Assembly: GCF_008830185.1 (NCBI RefSeq)
Contig: NZ_WAGX01000008.1
Span: 186,001 to 250,000, forward strand
Direction of reading: 5' to 3'
From: Candidatus Galacturonatibacter soehngenii
GTDB taxonomy: Bacteria; Bacillota; Clostridia; Lachnospirales; Lachnospiraceae
DNA length: 64,000 nucleotides
Shown here: positions 25,411 to 33,776 of the stretch, in pieces
Layout of the letters: each line of letters starts with the position of its first letter
Numbering within the stretch: position 1 is the stretch's first letter
Program-made: the position numbers and the translations under genes
Notes under the pieces: model-generated
Seen by the model: only the letters and a program-made list of their open reading frames with translations
The model's database searches: none
Told to the model about the DNA's origin: nothing

Positions 25411-27451
25411 AAAAAATAACAGTTGGATTACAAATGGTTTAATCATTCTTGGAATTGTATTGTTTTCTTTTCTCATAGAGTGCTTTGGGTTTAATTGGCA
25501 CTCTGTTTTTCGGGCAAATGACCCACAAGTATTTGATTTTGATAAAAATAAGGAAGACATTCATCTGGATACCGAGGAAATATTGGTTCCACTTACCGAG
25601 GAACAAATAGAAGAGATTGAATTAAACATCGAAAATGCAAAACTTCTCGCTAAGGTAAATGGAGAGGAGTATGTAGAGACGATTGATCCAACTTTAATCG
25701 ATAATGACGGTGTTTTGTGTAGAAAGATATATTCGACCTCGATTACACTTGATATTAGCAAAGACTATTATATTAAAAAGGTTTTGGTAACATACCCGTC
25801 GGAAGATGATTTGGGATATGAAATAGTATTAATGAAGGATGGAAAGCAAAAGGGTGATACCTTCTACGATTCGTTGAACTACAGACTTCAAAAAAGTGCT
25901 ACGAATATAAATCAATCGGCTGATCAGATGATTGTTACGTTTAAAACCAAAGGTGAATTTTCAACCGCTGGTTTAATGATATCAATCAATAATGGATTTC
26001 GAATCAATTACCTAAGAATTCTATTTTTAATTGGTGGTATCTTTGCGATTGCATTTGTAATAAGAAGTAAGCAATTATTTCAGAGACGACTTGAACTGGT
26101 TTTTGTTATCTTTTCTCTGATATTTGGTGGATTTATCATTTTATTTAATGGAACCAATCAGCTAAGTTGGGATGAATATGTTCATTTTGATAATGCGTAC
26201 CGAGCCTCCTTTGGACAAACCATTCAATATACAGAGGCGGCAATTCAGATGAAAGGTAATGTAACTCCAAGCTTTGATACGATAGAAGAAAGAGAATGGC
26301 TTGAAGATTATACGCAAGAGAGGAATGATTACTCTGTTGCGGATATAAAACATCAGCAACGATTCGTGCAGTACAATGTCAGGGCTTATTTGCCACAGTC
26401 TGTTATGCTTGCATTTGCAAGAATACTAGGCCTTCCTTTTTCTATCGGATATATGCTTGGTAAGCTTGGCAATTTACTATTTTACACATTGGTAATGGCA
26501 ATCGCGATACGCTTGTCTAAGATAGGTAAGATTTATATTGCGATGATTGGTCTTCTTCCTACACCTTTATTTTTAGCTACGGCCTATGCATATGATGCTG
26601 TCGTTACAGCATTTGTATTTTTGGGATTTGTTTTATGGTTAAATGAAATATTAGATAAAGAGAAGAAAATGAAGTGGTATACAGCACTTGCCATAATTTT
26701 ATGCTTTGTGATTGGAACCTGGTCGAAGGTTATTTATATTGTAATGATGCTATTGCTATGTTTTCTTCCTAAAGAAAAATTCGACTCCAAATGGAAGAGT
26801 GCGTTGTTTCGAGTGGGCATCGTTGTAATAGTTGGAATGCTGTTAATTACCATTTATAAGTCTCCAATTGAAGCAACAGGTGCAACGGCTGAATTACAAA
26901 AAAGTACTGAGTTTTTAGGTGACAAACGTGCTTCAGGAGCTAATTTTGAAAAACAAATTAAGCATATTTTCAAAGAACCCTTCGTGTATACAAAAGTATT
27001 GCTTCGAAGCTTGAAAAATTCTGCGTTTGATTATATTCTTGGTACATCGACATGGTTGCTGTATGCTTATGTAGGGCGTTTTCCAACGGTTTTTGCAGTG
27101 CTTAGTAGCTTATTATTGGTAGGTGGTTCTTTGTTTCAGACAAAGGAAGACAGACAATATAAGTTGGATGCAAGGTGGAGAATTCTTCTAGGTATTATGG
27201 CTTTTGGTATGGCAAGTTTGGTATGGACTGGTCTGTATATTACCTTTACAAAAGTGGGTGCCAACTATATTAGTGGCGTACAAGGAAGATATTATATCCC
27301 ATTCCTTTTACCATTGATGTTTGTGTTTAAAAATAATAAATGTAAGTTAAACATAAGTACACAAAATTTTTATAAGATTATTTTTTCAATTCTTATATTT
27401 ATCAATTTATATGGAACCTATGTGTTTTTCTTAAAGCCACATTGTTTCTAA
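25394..27451 (+). CDS. DUF2142-type polytopic membrane protein, probable GT-C glycosyltransferase
   Basis: A protein of ~685 residues. TM1 is at ~12-34, followed by a ~170-residue extracytoplasmic domain and then ten or so TM segments. After the second TM comes FNGTNQLSWDEYVHFDNAYR, resembling the acidic first-loop motif of DUF2142/GT-C proteins, where an Asp or Glu pair binds the lipid-phosphate sugar. GT-C enzymes transfer sugars from polyprenyl phosphate on the outer face. The start is uncertain (ATG 25394 or 25403, both inside the upstream gene). It ends in a hairpin, closing the transcript before the flippase operon. Confidence 0.78.
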   Translation: MKHMNRKNNSWITNGLIILGIVLFSFLIECFGFNWHSVFRANDPQVFDFDKNKEDIHLDTEEILVPLTEEQIEEIELNIENAKLLAKVNGEEYVETIDPTLIDNDGVLCRKIYSTSITLDISKDYYIKKVLVTYPSEDDLGYEIVLMKDGKQKGDTFYDSLNYRLQKSATNINQSADQMIVTFKTKGEFSTAGLMISINNGFRINYLRILFLIGGIFAIAFVIRSKQLFQRRLELVFVIFSLIFGGFIILFNGTNQLSWDEYVHFDNAYRASFGQTIQYTEAAIQMKGNVTPSFDTIEEREWLEDYTQERNDYSVADIKHQQRFVQYNVRAYLPQSVMLAFARILGLPFSIGYMLGKLGNLLFYTLVMAIAIRLSKIGKIYIAMIGLLPTPLFLATAYAYDAVVTAFVFLGFVLWLNEILDKEKKMKWYTALAIILCFVIGTWSKVIYIVMMLLLCFLPKEKFDSKWKSALFRVGIVVIVGMLLITIYKSPIEATGATAELQKSTEFLGDKRASGANFEKQIKHIFKEPFVYTKVLLRSLKNSAFDYILGTSTWLLYAYVGRFPTVFAVLSSLLLVGGSLFQTKEDRQYKLDARWRILLGIMAFGMASLVWTGLYITFTKVGANYISGVQGRYYIPFLLPLMFVFKNNKCKLNISTQNFYKIIFSILIFINLYGTYVFFLKPHCF

Positions 27452-27454
27452 CAA

Positions 27455-27492
27455 AATGCGTAGAAGAATAAAACCTCCTTCTACGCATTATT
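27455..27492 (+). terminator. Hairpin after the DUF2142-type gene
   Basis: A perfect 12-bp stem AATGCGTAGAAG (27455-27466) / CTTCTACGCATT (27478-27489). The T-run is poor, so it may be a weak terminator or processing site just ahead of the flippase ribosome site. Confidence 0.5.
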
Positions 27493-27507
27493 AACAAGGA
27501 GCTATAT

Positions 27508-29034
27508 ATGGATAAAAAAAGATTAGTAATAAATTTGACAGCGCAATTGCTTTCCTTATTTGTTTACATGGGAATTAATATTGTATTAACTCCATATTTG
27601 AAATCTAATATTGGAGAAACTGCTTATAGTTATATACAAATTGCGAATGGCTTTATAATGTATGTACAGATACTAGTTTCAGCACTGAACACAATGGCAA
27701 GTAGGTTTATTACAATTAATATTCATCAAAATAATTATGACGAAGCAAATAAGTATTTTACCTCTGTATTTTACTCAAATGTTATCGCAAGTGGATTTTT
27801 GATTGTACCTTCTCTGGTTTTTATTACATTTTTAGATAAGATAATAAATATTGAACCTTCTTCCTTAGTTGGAGATGTAAAATTATTGTTTTTCTTTGTA
27901 TTTATAAATTATTTTATTACTATTATTACGTCTATTTTTAGTGTTGCTACCTATGCAACAAATCGGCTAGATCTTCTAGCTGTAAAAACAATACAGTCTG
28001 AATTAATCCGAGCGGCACTTTTAGTGGGCGCATATGTATTTTTGAGGCCGTATTTGTGGTATTGTGGTATTGTGTCCGTAATTTGTACGATATATCTATC
28101 TTTTGCAAATCGTAGATTTACGACACAATTATTACCTGATATAAAGATTAATCGAAAATATTTTGATTTAAAGAAGATTTGGGAGCTTGTATCTTTAGGA
28201 CTATGGAATTCAATCACAAGGCTTGGACAAGTTTTATTAGACCAAATTGATTTGTTGATTGCTAATATTTTTATATCTCCACAAGCAGCAGCAGTTATAG
28301 GATATTCTAAAGTATTACCGTCAACGATATCTACTCTTATGGGTAGTGTAATAGGAATATTTAATCCGCAGATTACGATTGCTTATGCGAAAGAAGACAC
28401 AGAGGAGTTGGTCCAAGTCATAAAAAGTTGCAATAGGATGCTCATTTTTCTTTTAAGTATTCCATTGGCATTCTTAACTATATACGCAAAAGAGTTTTAT
28501 CGACTATGGATGCCTGAGGAAAATATTAATGTATTATACAGTTTAACCATTTTATCAGTTGGTACGTTATACGTAAGTATGAGTATCCAAGTGCTTTACC
28601 ATGTTTTTATCATCACAAAGAAAGTAAAAGAAAATTCGCTTGTAATGTTACTGTCGGGTGTATCAACTACGTTGATTGTGTTCATACTTCTAAAAACCAC
28701 CAATTTAGGAATTTACGCAGTTGCAGGTGTAAGTACTGTAATCGGTTTGATTCGAAATCTCACATTTACACCAATGTATGCCGCCAAATCGTTAGGTGTC
28801 AAATGGTATCGCTTTTATTCTGATATCGGCTTGGGGTTTGTATCCATTGGAAGCATTGTAATATTAGGAATGTTATCAAAACAGATCATCCCAATAGATA
28901 GTTACTTTAGATTGTTTTTAATCGGTATCCCAACTGGAATACTGGCAGTCATATTGAATTATTTTATTATCTTGACTCGAAACGAGAGAGTTCTCATAAT
29001 GGATAAAGTGAAACAATCAGTGAATAAATTTTAA
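27508..29034 (+). CDS. Polysaccharide/lipid-linked oligosaccharide flippase (Wzx/MOP family)
   Basis: A 508-residue protein with ~14 hydrophobic segments along its whole length and the MOP-superfamily Wzx style: an N-terminal amphipathic start (LTAQLLSLFVYMGINIVLTPYL) and a central break. Family role: flipping undecaprenyl-linked glycan units to the outer face of the membrane. AAGGAGCT precedes the ATG. It is first in a run of acyltransferase and three GT2 genes spaced by 10-60 nt, consistent with one glycan-assembly operon that ends in a strong terminator at ~32.8 kb. The substrate is unknown. Confidence 0.87.
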   Translation: MDKKRLVINLTAQLLSLFVYMGINIVLTPYLKSNIGETAYSYIQIANGFIMYVQILVSALNTMASRFITINIHQNNYDEANKYFTSVFYSNVIASGFLIVPSLVFITFLDKIINIEPSSLVGDVKLLFFFVFINYFITIITSIFSVATYATNRLDLLAVKTIQSELIRAALLVGAYVFLRPYLWYCGIVSVICTIYLSFANRRFTTQLLPDIKINRKYFDLKKIWELVSLGLWNSITRLGQVLLDQIDLLIANIFISPQAAAVIGYSKVLPSTISTLMGSVIGIFNPQITIAYAKEDTEELVQVIKSCNRMLIFLLSIPLAFLTIYAKEFYRLWMPEENINVLYSLTILSVGTLYVSMSIQVLYHVFIITKKVKENSLVMLLSGVSTTLIVFILLKTTNLGIYAVAGVSTVIGLIRNLTFTPMYAAKSLGVKWYRFYSDIGLGFVSIGSIVILGMLSKQIIPIDSYFRLFLIGIPTGILAVILNYFIILTRNERVLIMDKVKQSVNKF

Positions 29035-29080
29035 AATTAGAAGTGTAAAATTTATATTGTTATTCCAAGGAGGTGCTTTT

Positions 29081-29623
29081 GTGCAATTTGAACTAGCTTT
29101 TAGAGCTCTTATGACCATACCAAAACTTATTATATGGAAGATGCAGTATGGGAGACGTTTCCAAATCAGCCCAGTGCAGTCACTTGATAAACATTTTACG
29201 CTTCGTATTTCTAAAAAAGCATCTATATCCATTGGCAAAGAGCTGGTGAGCAGAATGAATGTGACGTTACGAGCAGAAGAAGGAAGAATAGCAATTGGCG
29301 ACAAGTGCTTTTTTAATAACAATGTCTCCGTGACTTGTATGGAGCAAATACAAATAGGAAATGGATGTCAGATTGCGAATAACGTGGTAATTGTGGATCA
29401 TGACCATGACTATAAAAATTCCTTAAGTCACTTTACAAAAGAGAAGGTAATCATAGGAAATCATGTTTGGATTGGAGCGAATAGCGTTATTTTAAAGGGA
29501 GCAACAATCGGAGATAATTGTGTAATAGCAGCAGGAAGTATTGTAAAAGGAGTTGTACCTGACAATACTCTTTATTATCAATCCAGAGAAACCACATGTA
29601 AAACAATAATCAAACCAATATAG
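29081..29623 (+). CDS. Left-handed beta-helix acyltransferase (WbbJ/maltose O-acetyltransferase type)
   Basis: A 180-residue sugar O-acetyltransferase. The hexapeptide-repeat ladder starts near residue 45 (ISIGKE, IAIGDKCFFNNN, IQIGNGCQIANNV). The catalytic His lies in VIVDHDHDYKN, and the repeats continue with VIIGNHVWIGANSVILKGATIGDN. The N-terminal ~40 residues are an extension. I chose GTG at 29081, behind AAGGAGG; the longer TTG start at 29057 lacks a site. It probably acetylates a sugar of the surface glycan, as it lies between the flippase and GT2 genes. Confidence 0.85.
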   Translation: MQFELAFRALMTIPKLIIWKMQYGRRFQISPVQSLDKHFTLRISKKASISIGKELVSRMNVTLRAEEGRIAIGDKCFFNNNVSVTCMEQIQIGNGCQIANNVVIVDHDHDYKNSLSHFTKEKVIIGNHVWIGANSVILKGATIGDNCVIAAGSIVKGVVPDNTLYYQSRETTCKTIIKPI

Positions 29624-29633
29624 GGAGGATGAT

Positions 29634-30674
29634 ATGAGTAATAAATTGATAAGCATTATCGTCCCTGTATACAACAGTGAAAAAACATTACATAGATGTA
29701 TTAAAAGTCTAATGCAGCAAACCTATAAAGAGATTGAGATTTTATTGGTTATGGATGGGCCTACAGATACTTCGTTAGAGATAGGAAAAAGCTTTGAAAA
29801 GCAAGATGCACGTATCCATGTTTTAGAGAAAGAAAATGAGGGAGTATCCAAAGCAAGAAATTATGGATTACAGTTTGCGAAGGGTTCTTACATTCAATTT
29901 GTAGATAGTGATGATTACATAGAAGCAACTATGTGTGAAAAACTAATGCAGTGCGTGGATAACACAGGAGCAAAACTGGTTATATGTGGATATCATCACT
30001 TATTTTTAGAGCGTGATATTAGTAAGGTTCCAAAACAAGCTTCGGATACATTCGTGAAACATCCCCAGATATTCTTAGAACTATATGAGGCTGGCTACTT
30101 AAATATGCCTTGGAATAAACTATATAAAAAAGACTGTATTCAAAAAGGTTTTGATGAGAGTCTAAGTCTTGGAGAAGATTTATTATTTAATCTTAGCTAT
30201 ATGGAAGGAATGGATGTATTAGGCATTGTAAAAGAGCCTTTATATTATTATGTACAGCAAAAGGGACAAGATACTCTTTCTAGTAAAAAACGGGAAGATA
30301 AATATGAGATTGCAGTAAAAATCTGTGAAAGTGTGAAACAAAGCTACGAAACAATTTTATTAAAATCAGGAAATGAAAGAATCAATGAACGAGAAAAAGG
30401 ATTGCAAGTGATTCACAAAAGGTTTATTTTAGAGTTTTTGGATGAAATAGAAGGCTTAGCTTATGATACCTCTTTAACAAGAAGTCAAAAACTTGAGCGA
30501 ATCTCGTCCTATATGAAAGATGCTTATATACAAGAGGCAAATCAAAAGATTGGTAAGCTACAAGTGGACTATCAAATTATTAATTATTTTTTTAAGCGTA
30601 GAAGAAAACATATGATTTATCTTTTGATTTATCTAAGGAAGTGGGCTCTTATTTTGGTTCGTGGTTTTCATTAA
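29634..30674 (+). CDS. Glycosyltransferase family 2
   Basis: A 346-residue GT-A fold transferase. The nucleotide-sugar site begins ISIIVPVYNSEKTLHRCIKSL with LLVMDGPTDTS, and the DxD metal motif is in YIQFVDSDDYIE (~85-97). The acceptor region contains MPWNKLYKKD and LGEDLLFN, typical of capsule-type GT2 enzymes. The C-terminus has a basic, amphipathic end (KRRRKHMIYLLIYLRKW), suggesting membrane attachment. It is 10 nt after the acyltransferase, with GGGAGGATG before the start. Donor and acceptor cannot be inferred. Confidence 0.9.
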   Translation: MSNKLISIIVPVYNSEKTLHRCIKSLMQQTYKEIEILLVMDGPTDTSLEIGKSFEKQDARIHVLEKENEGVSKARNYGLQFAKGSYIQFVDSDDYIEATMCEKLMQCVDNTGAKLVICGYHHLFLERDISKVPKQASDTFVKHPQIFLELYEAGYLNMPWNKLYKKDCIQKGFDESLSLGEDLLFNLSYMEGMDVLGIVKEPLYYYVQQKGQDTLSSKKREDKYEIAVKICESVKQSYETILLKSGNERINEREKGLQVIHKRFILEFLDEIEGLAYDTSLTRSQKLERISSYMKDAYIQEANQKIGKLQVDYQIINYFFKRRRKHMIYLLIYLRKWALILVRGFH

Positions 30675-30727
30675 CTAAAATAATGGAAAGAAAAGAAATG
30701 GTTCAGATTTGAAAGGAAATTAGAGCT

Positions 30728-31735
30728 ATGAGTGAGAGAATAAGTGTAATTGTTCCTATCTATAATGTGGAAGATTATATGAGAAGATGTGTGGATTCTA
30801 TTTTGAATCAGACTTATTCTAATATGGAAATTATTCTAATCGATGATGAATCTCCAGACAATTGTCCATCAATTTGTGAAGAATATAAGCAGATTGACAA
30901 TAGGATTATAGTGATTCATCAAAAGAATGCAGGACTTTCAGGTGCAAGAAATGCTGGTATTGAGATAGCTACGGGAGAGTATCTTGTCTTTGTAGATTCC
31001 GATGATTACCTTGCGGTTGATTTTATTGAGAGCTTATACCAAGCAATCATTGAAACCAATAGCGACATTGCTATGTGCAAATACGAATATGTAAAAGGGG
31101 ACATTATGACACAGAGTCATAAGCCTGGTGAATCGGTGGTCTATTCAGGGATCGAAATGATTGAGAATATGTATTCACCAGATGGTGCTTTCTTTGTTGT
31201 TGCATGGAATAAGCTGTATAAAAGAAAGTTGTTTGAGCACATTCGCTATCCGCAAGGAAGGATACATGAGGATGAGGCAACCACGCATTTACTATATTAT
31301 GAGGCGAACAAAGCGGTATTTGTCAAACGATATTTATATGGTTACTTTGTGGGGGGCGAAAGCATAACCAGAAAAAAATTTAATCGTAAACGATTAGACT
31401 GGGCATGGTCAGTGGAGCAACGACTTCATTTTTTAGAGGAAAAGGGTTTAGTCAATATCATGCCGACAGCAATCAGGGCCTATGCAGATGGTGTAATCGA
31501 CTTATTTTTTCAATGTAAGGAAGGTCTTGAGAAGTCAAAAAAAGAGCAAAAAGACTTAAAATACAAGATAAAAGAAGCAATGTATAATGTTAAAAAATAT
31601 GGAGATTTTCCGATTAGAACAAAAGTTGGCTATATTTTATTTTTATTTATGCCAAATCTTTATCAAAAGATTTTAAAAGCGTATCAAGCTCCTGTTTTAA
31701 AGGAAAAAGTCATGGAGCATTATGAGGATTCATGA
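30728..31735 (+). CDS. Glycosyltransferase family 2
   Basis: A 335-residue GT2. The start region is ISVIVPIYNVEDYMRRCVDSI, followed by ILIDDESPDNC and AGLSGARNAGI. The DxD motif is in YLVFVDSDDYLA, and the second half has VAWNKLYKRKLF and RIHEDEATTHLLYY, matching the acceptor-binding base region of this subgroup. It is closely related to the flanking GT2 genes and likely arose by duplication. The next gene starts 11 nt downstream. Probably adds one sugar of the repeat unit. Confidence 0.9.
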   Translation: MSERISVIVPIYNVEDYMRRCVDSILNQTYSNMEIILIDDESPDNCPSICEEYKQIDNRIIVIHQKNAGLSGARNAGIEIATGEYLVFVDSDDYLAVDFIESLYQAIIETNSDIAMCKYEYVKGDIMTQSHKPGESVVYSGIEMIENMYSPDGAFFVVAWNKLYKRKLFEHIRYPQGRIHEDEATTHLLYYEANKAVFVKRYLYGYFVGGESITRKKFNRKRLDWAWSVEQRLHFLEEKGLVNIMPTAIRAYADGVIDLFFQCKEGLEKSKKEQKDLKYKIKEAMYNVKKYGDFPIRTKVGYILFLFMPNLYQKILKAYQAPVLKEKVMEHYEDS

Positions 31736-31746
31736 AGGGAGGCTTT

Positions 31747-32787
31747 ATGAGTACAAAAGTAAGTATAGTTGTACCAGTATATAACGTAGAGGAATATTTA
31801 ATACGCTGTGTAGAAAGTATACGAAAGCAAACGCTAAATGAAATAGAAATCATTCTTGTGGATGATGGCTCAACCGACCAATCGGGAAAGATATGCGATG
31901 ATTTGGCTAGGGAAGATCAAAGGATAGTGGTAATTCACAAACAAAACGCAGGGCTTACATCGGCATGGAAAGCTGGTGTTAAAAAGGCTTCTGGTAAATA
32001 TGTCGGCTTTGTTGATAGCGATGACTGGGTTGATTTAGATATGTTTGAGACTTTATTAAAAAAGGCTGAAGAAACCGATGCAGATGTTACGATATGTGGT
32101 CTGGTCTATGAATTTGAAGATGGCAGAACAAAGACCAAGACGGAAAGTTCGAAGCTAGCTGAAAAGCTTTATGAACGAAAGGAGATAGAAGTAGAAATCT
32201 TTCCGACTTTGTTAAGCGATGGTAGCTTTTTTGGGAGAACCATTCAACCAGCCAGAGTCACGAAGTTATATAAGAGAACGATTCTTTTGGATAATATGAG
32301 CTATTGCAGTGAATCTGTATCGATTGGAGAAGATTTACAGATTACATTTCCTGTGTTATGTGATGCCAAGCGAGTTTATATGATAGAGAATTATTTTCCA
32401 TATCATTACTGGATTAATGCAAAATCCATGACTGGCAAGCATGATGAAAATTATGTGGGAAAAATCGCAGAGACTATGAATCAACTTCTAAATATATCGG
32501 TTCAGAAAAATGTATATGACTTTTCTACTCAAATTACAAATGATTTCTTGTGTCTTACCATATTAGGAATAAAAGGTGAGATTATGAAGAATTATAAATC
32601 AGGTTATCGGATTGTGATTAAGAATCTAAAAAAAATATTTAATATGCCTGAAGTACGAGAAGCGATTCATCACTATGATATGCCTAAGTTGTCATTGGCT
32701 GAAAAAGTATATATTAAATTGATTCAGTATCGTATGTATCACGTTTGCTTTTTGATTACCTTTGTGTTCTTTCGATTGAAAGGATAA
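31747..32787 (+). CDS. Glycosyltransferase family 2
   Basis: A 346-residue GT2 with VSIVVPVYNVEEYLIRCVES, ILVDDGSTDQSG, AGLTSAWKAG and the DxD motif in YVGFVDSDDWVD. It carries VSIGEDLQITFPVLCDA as the acceptor-site acid motif. I chose ATG at 31747, 4 nt after AGGGAGG; an upstream in-frame ATG at 31732 overlaps the previous gene. It is the last gene of the flippase operon and is followed by a strong bidirectional terminator. Confidence 0.9.
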   Translation: MSTKVSIVVPVYNVEEYLIRCVESIRKQTLNEIEIILVDDGSTDQSGKICDDLAREDQRIVVIHKQNAGLTSAWKAGVKKASGKYVGFVDSDDWVDLDMFETLLKKAEETDADVTICGLVYEFEDGRTKTKTESSKLAEKLYERKEIEVEIFPTLLSDGSFFGRTIQPARVTKLYKRTILLDNMSYCSESVSIGEDLQITFPVLCDAKRVYMIENYFPYHYWINAKSMTGKHDENYVGKIAETMNQLLNISVQKNVYDFSTQITNDFLCLTILGIKGEIMKNYKSGYRIVIKNLKKIFNMPEVREAIHHYDMPKLSLAEKVYIKLIQYRMYHVCFLITFVFFRLKG

Positions 32788-32836
32788 GAAAAACGCATAC
32801 ATTTCATGAAAGTGGGAAATGTATGCGTTTTTTTTA
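32788..32836. terminator. Bidirectional terminator between convergent genes
   Basis: A perfect ~15-bp stem AAAACGCATACATTT (32790-32804) / 32817-32831 with T-runs on the right (+) and A/T tracts on the left, serving the + strand glycan operon and the convergent - strand gene. Confidence 0.85.
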
Positions 32837-33610
32837 TCGAATTACTATTTTTTCAATTTGCCCCATATCAGCGGAGACGTCCGTAAAAGAACTATAGTAG
32901 CTTCCAAATAATTTATTTGTTTTTGAAAGACAAATCAAATCAATTAATGCATCATGCATACCAGCAATGCTATTTCGAGATAGTGTTTTACTTTGATTTG
33001 ATATAATTGCATCAGGAAATCTGTCTCGTAAGTAATTCTCTTCATTTATATCATCAGTAGCAATATAGAATTTTGTTTTTGGATTTTGAGTCAATTCTTT
33101 GTCTATTGCATTGACAAACCCATCTGTTTTACTACTTTCTATAGCCCATGTATGATCGGTTCTTCTAATGTGTACTCCAACACAAGTGTCACCAAATTGA
33201 GAGGTAATCGCATCAATTCTTTCTTGTATTTGCCTCGTAGGTTTAAAAAAACGATAATCACTAGAAGGATAAAAATGTTCCCAGGTGGAAATATACACTC
33301 TTTTTTTCAAAGATTGAAAAAAATCTTCGTTTAATACACCATCCTTTTTGTTATTTTCAATCATAGTGTTATTAAATCTTTGTTGAGAACTTAATTGTAG
33401 TAAAATTTTTTTAAAATTCATATTGGAATAAATGTTAATTATTTTAATTTCGGTTACGGGCGCAAACAAAGACTCAAAAGGACAATTTAGCTCGGCATTG
33501 TTTAACCAAAGAACGGTCAGTTTATCACCTCGTTTTTTAGCTAATTCATATGCGGAATTAATTACCCTAATTCTATTGCATAAACCGCCAGAAGGTTGTA
33601 TTATTATCAT
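32834..33610 (-). CDS. Fucosyltransferase-like protein (GT11/GT23-type)
   Basis: A 258-residue protein. The N-terminal PSGGLCNRIRVINSAYELA resembles the GGL-N motif of fucosyltransferases. The hallmark HxRRTD is intact (GVHIRRTD, ~145-152), and the second half has FYIATDD and SYYSSFTDVSADM, as in NodZ/O-fucosyltransferase-type folds that use GDP-L-fucose. I chose the ATG at 33610 with AGCAGGA 6 nt upstream; a TTG 18 nt earlier is possible. Divergent from the fucokinase/pyrophosphorylase gene that can supply GDP-fucose, which supports the assignment. It has its own promoter with a palindrome at the expected start site. Confidence 0.75.
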   Translation of the reverse strand: MIIIQPSGGLCNRIRVINSAYELAKKRGDKLTVLWLNNAELNCPFESLFAPVTEIKIINIYSNMNFKKILLQLSSQQRFNNTMIENNKKDGVLNEDFFQSLKKRVYISTWEHFYPSSDYRFFKPTRQIQERIDAITSQFGDTCVGVHIRRTDHTWAIESSKTDGFVNAIDKELTQNPKTKFYIATDDINEENYLRDRFPDAIISNQSKTLSRNSIAGMHDALIDLICLSKTNKLFGSYYSSFTDVSADMGQIEKIVIR

Positions 33611-33637
33611 AGTATGTCCTGCTTTCAAATGGATTCA

Positions 33638-33654
33638 AACAGGTAAAACCTGTT
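33638..33654. promoter_or_regulatory. 17-bp palindrome at the start of the fucosyltransferase transcript
   Basis: AACAGGT-AAA-ACCTGTT is a perfect 7-bp dyad with a 3-nt centre. It lies right where transcription from the - strand promoter (33662-33690) should begin, so it is placed like an operator, or as a 5' stem-loop on the mRNA. Confidence 0.5.
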
Positions 33655-33661
33655 ACTGAAA

Positions 33662-33690
33662 AATGTAAAAGCTTACCAAGAATGTATCAA
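33662..33690 (-). promoter_or_regulatory. Promoter of the fucosyltransferase-like gene
   Basis: On the - strand, TTGATA (33690-33685), 17-bp spacer and TACATT (33667-33662), 52 nt before the ATG at 33610. Confidence 0.55.
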
Positions 33691-33776
33691 CAATATTTTT
33701 GGAAAGCTAAGTGTATTATATCACACAAGATTGGGTTTATGCAAATAATGAAATGATACACATCATGGGAGGAAGA

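Noticed and set aside
32834-33610. Possibility that the fucosyltransferase-like gene is a broken remnant
   Set aside because: The frame is intact, has HxRRTD, its own ribosome site and promoter; the short length (258 residues) is within the range of small family members.
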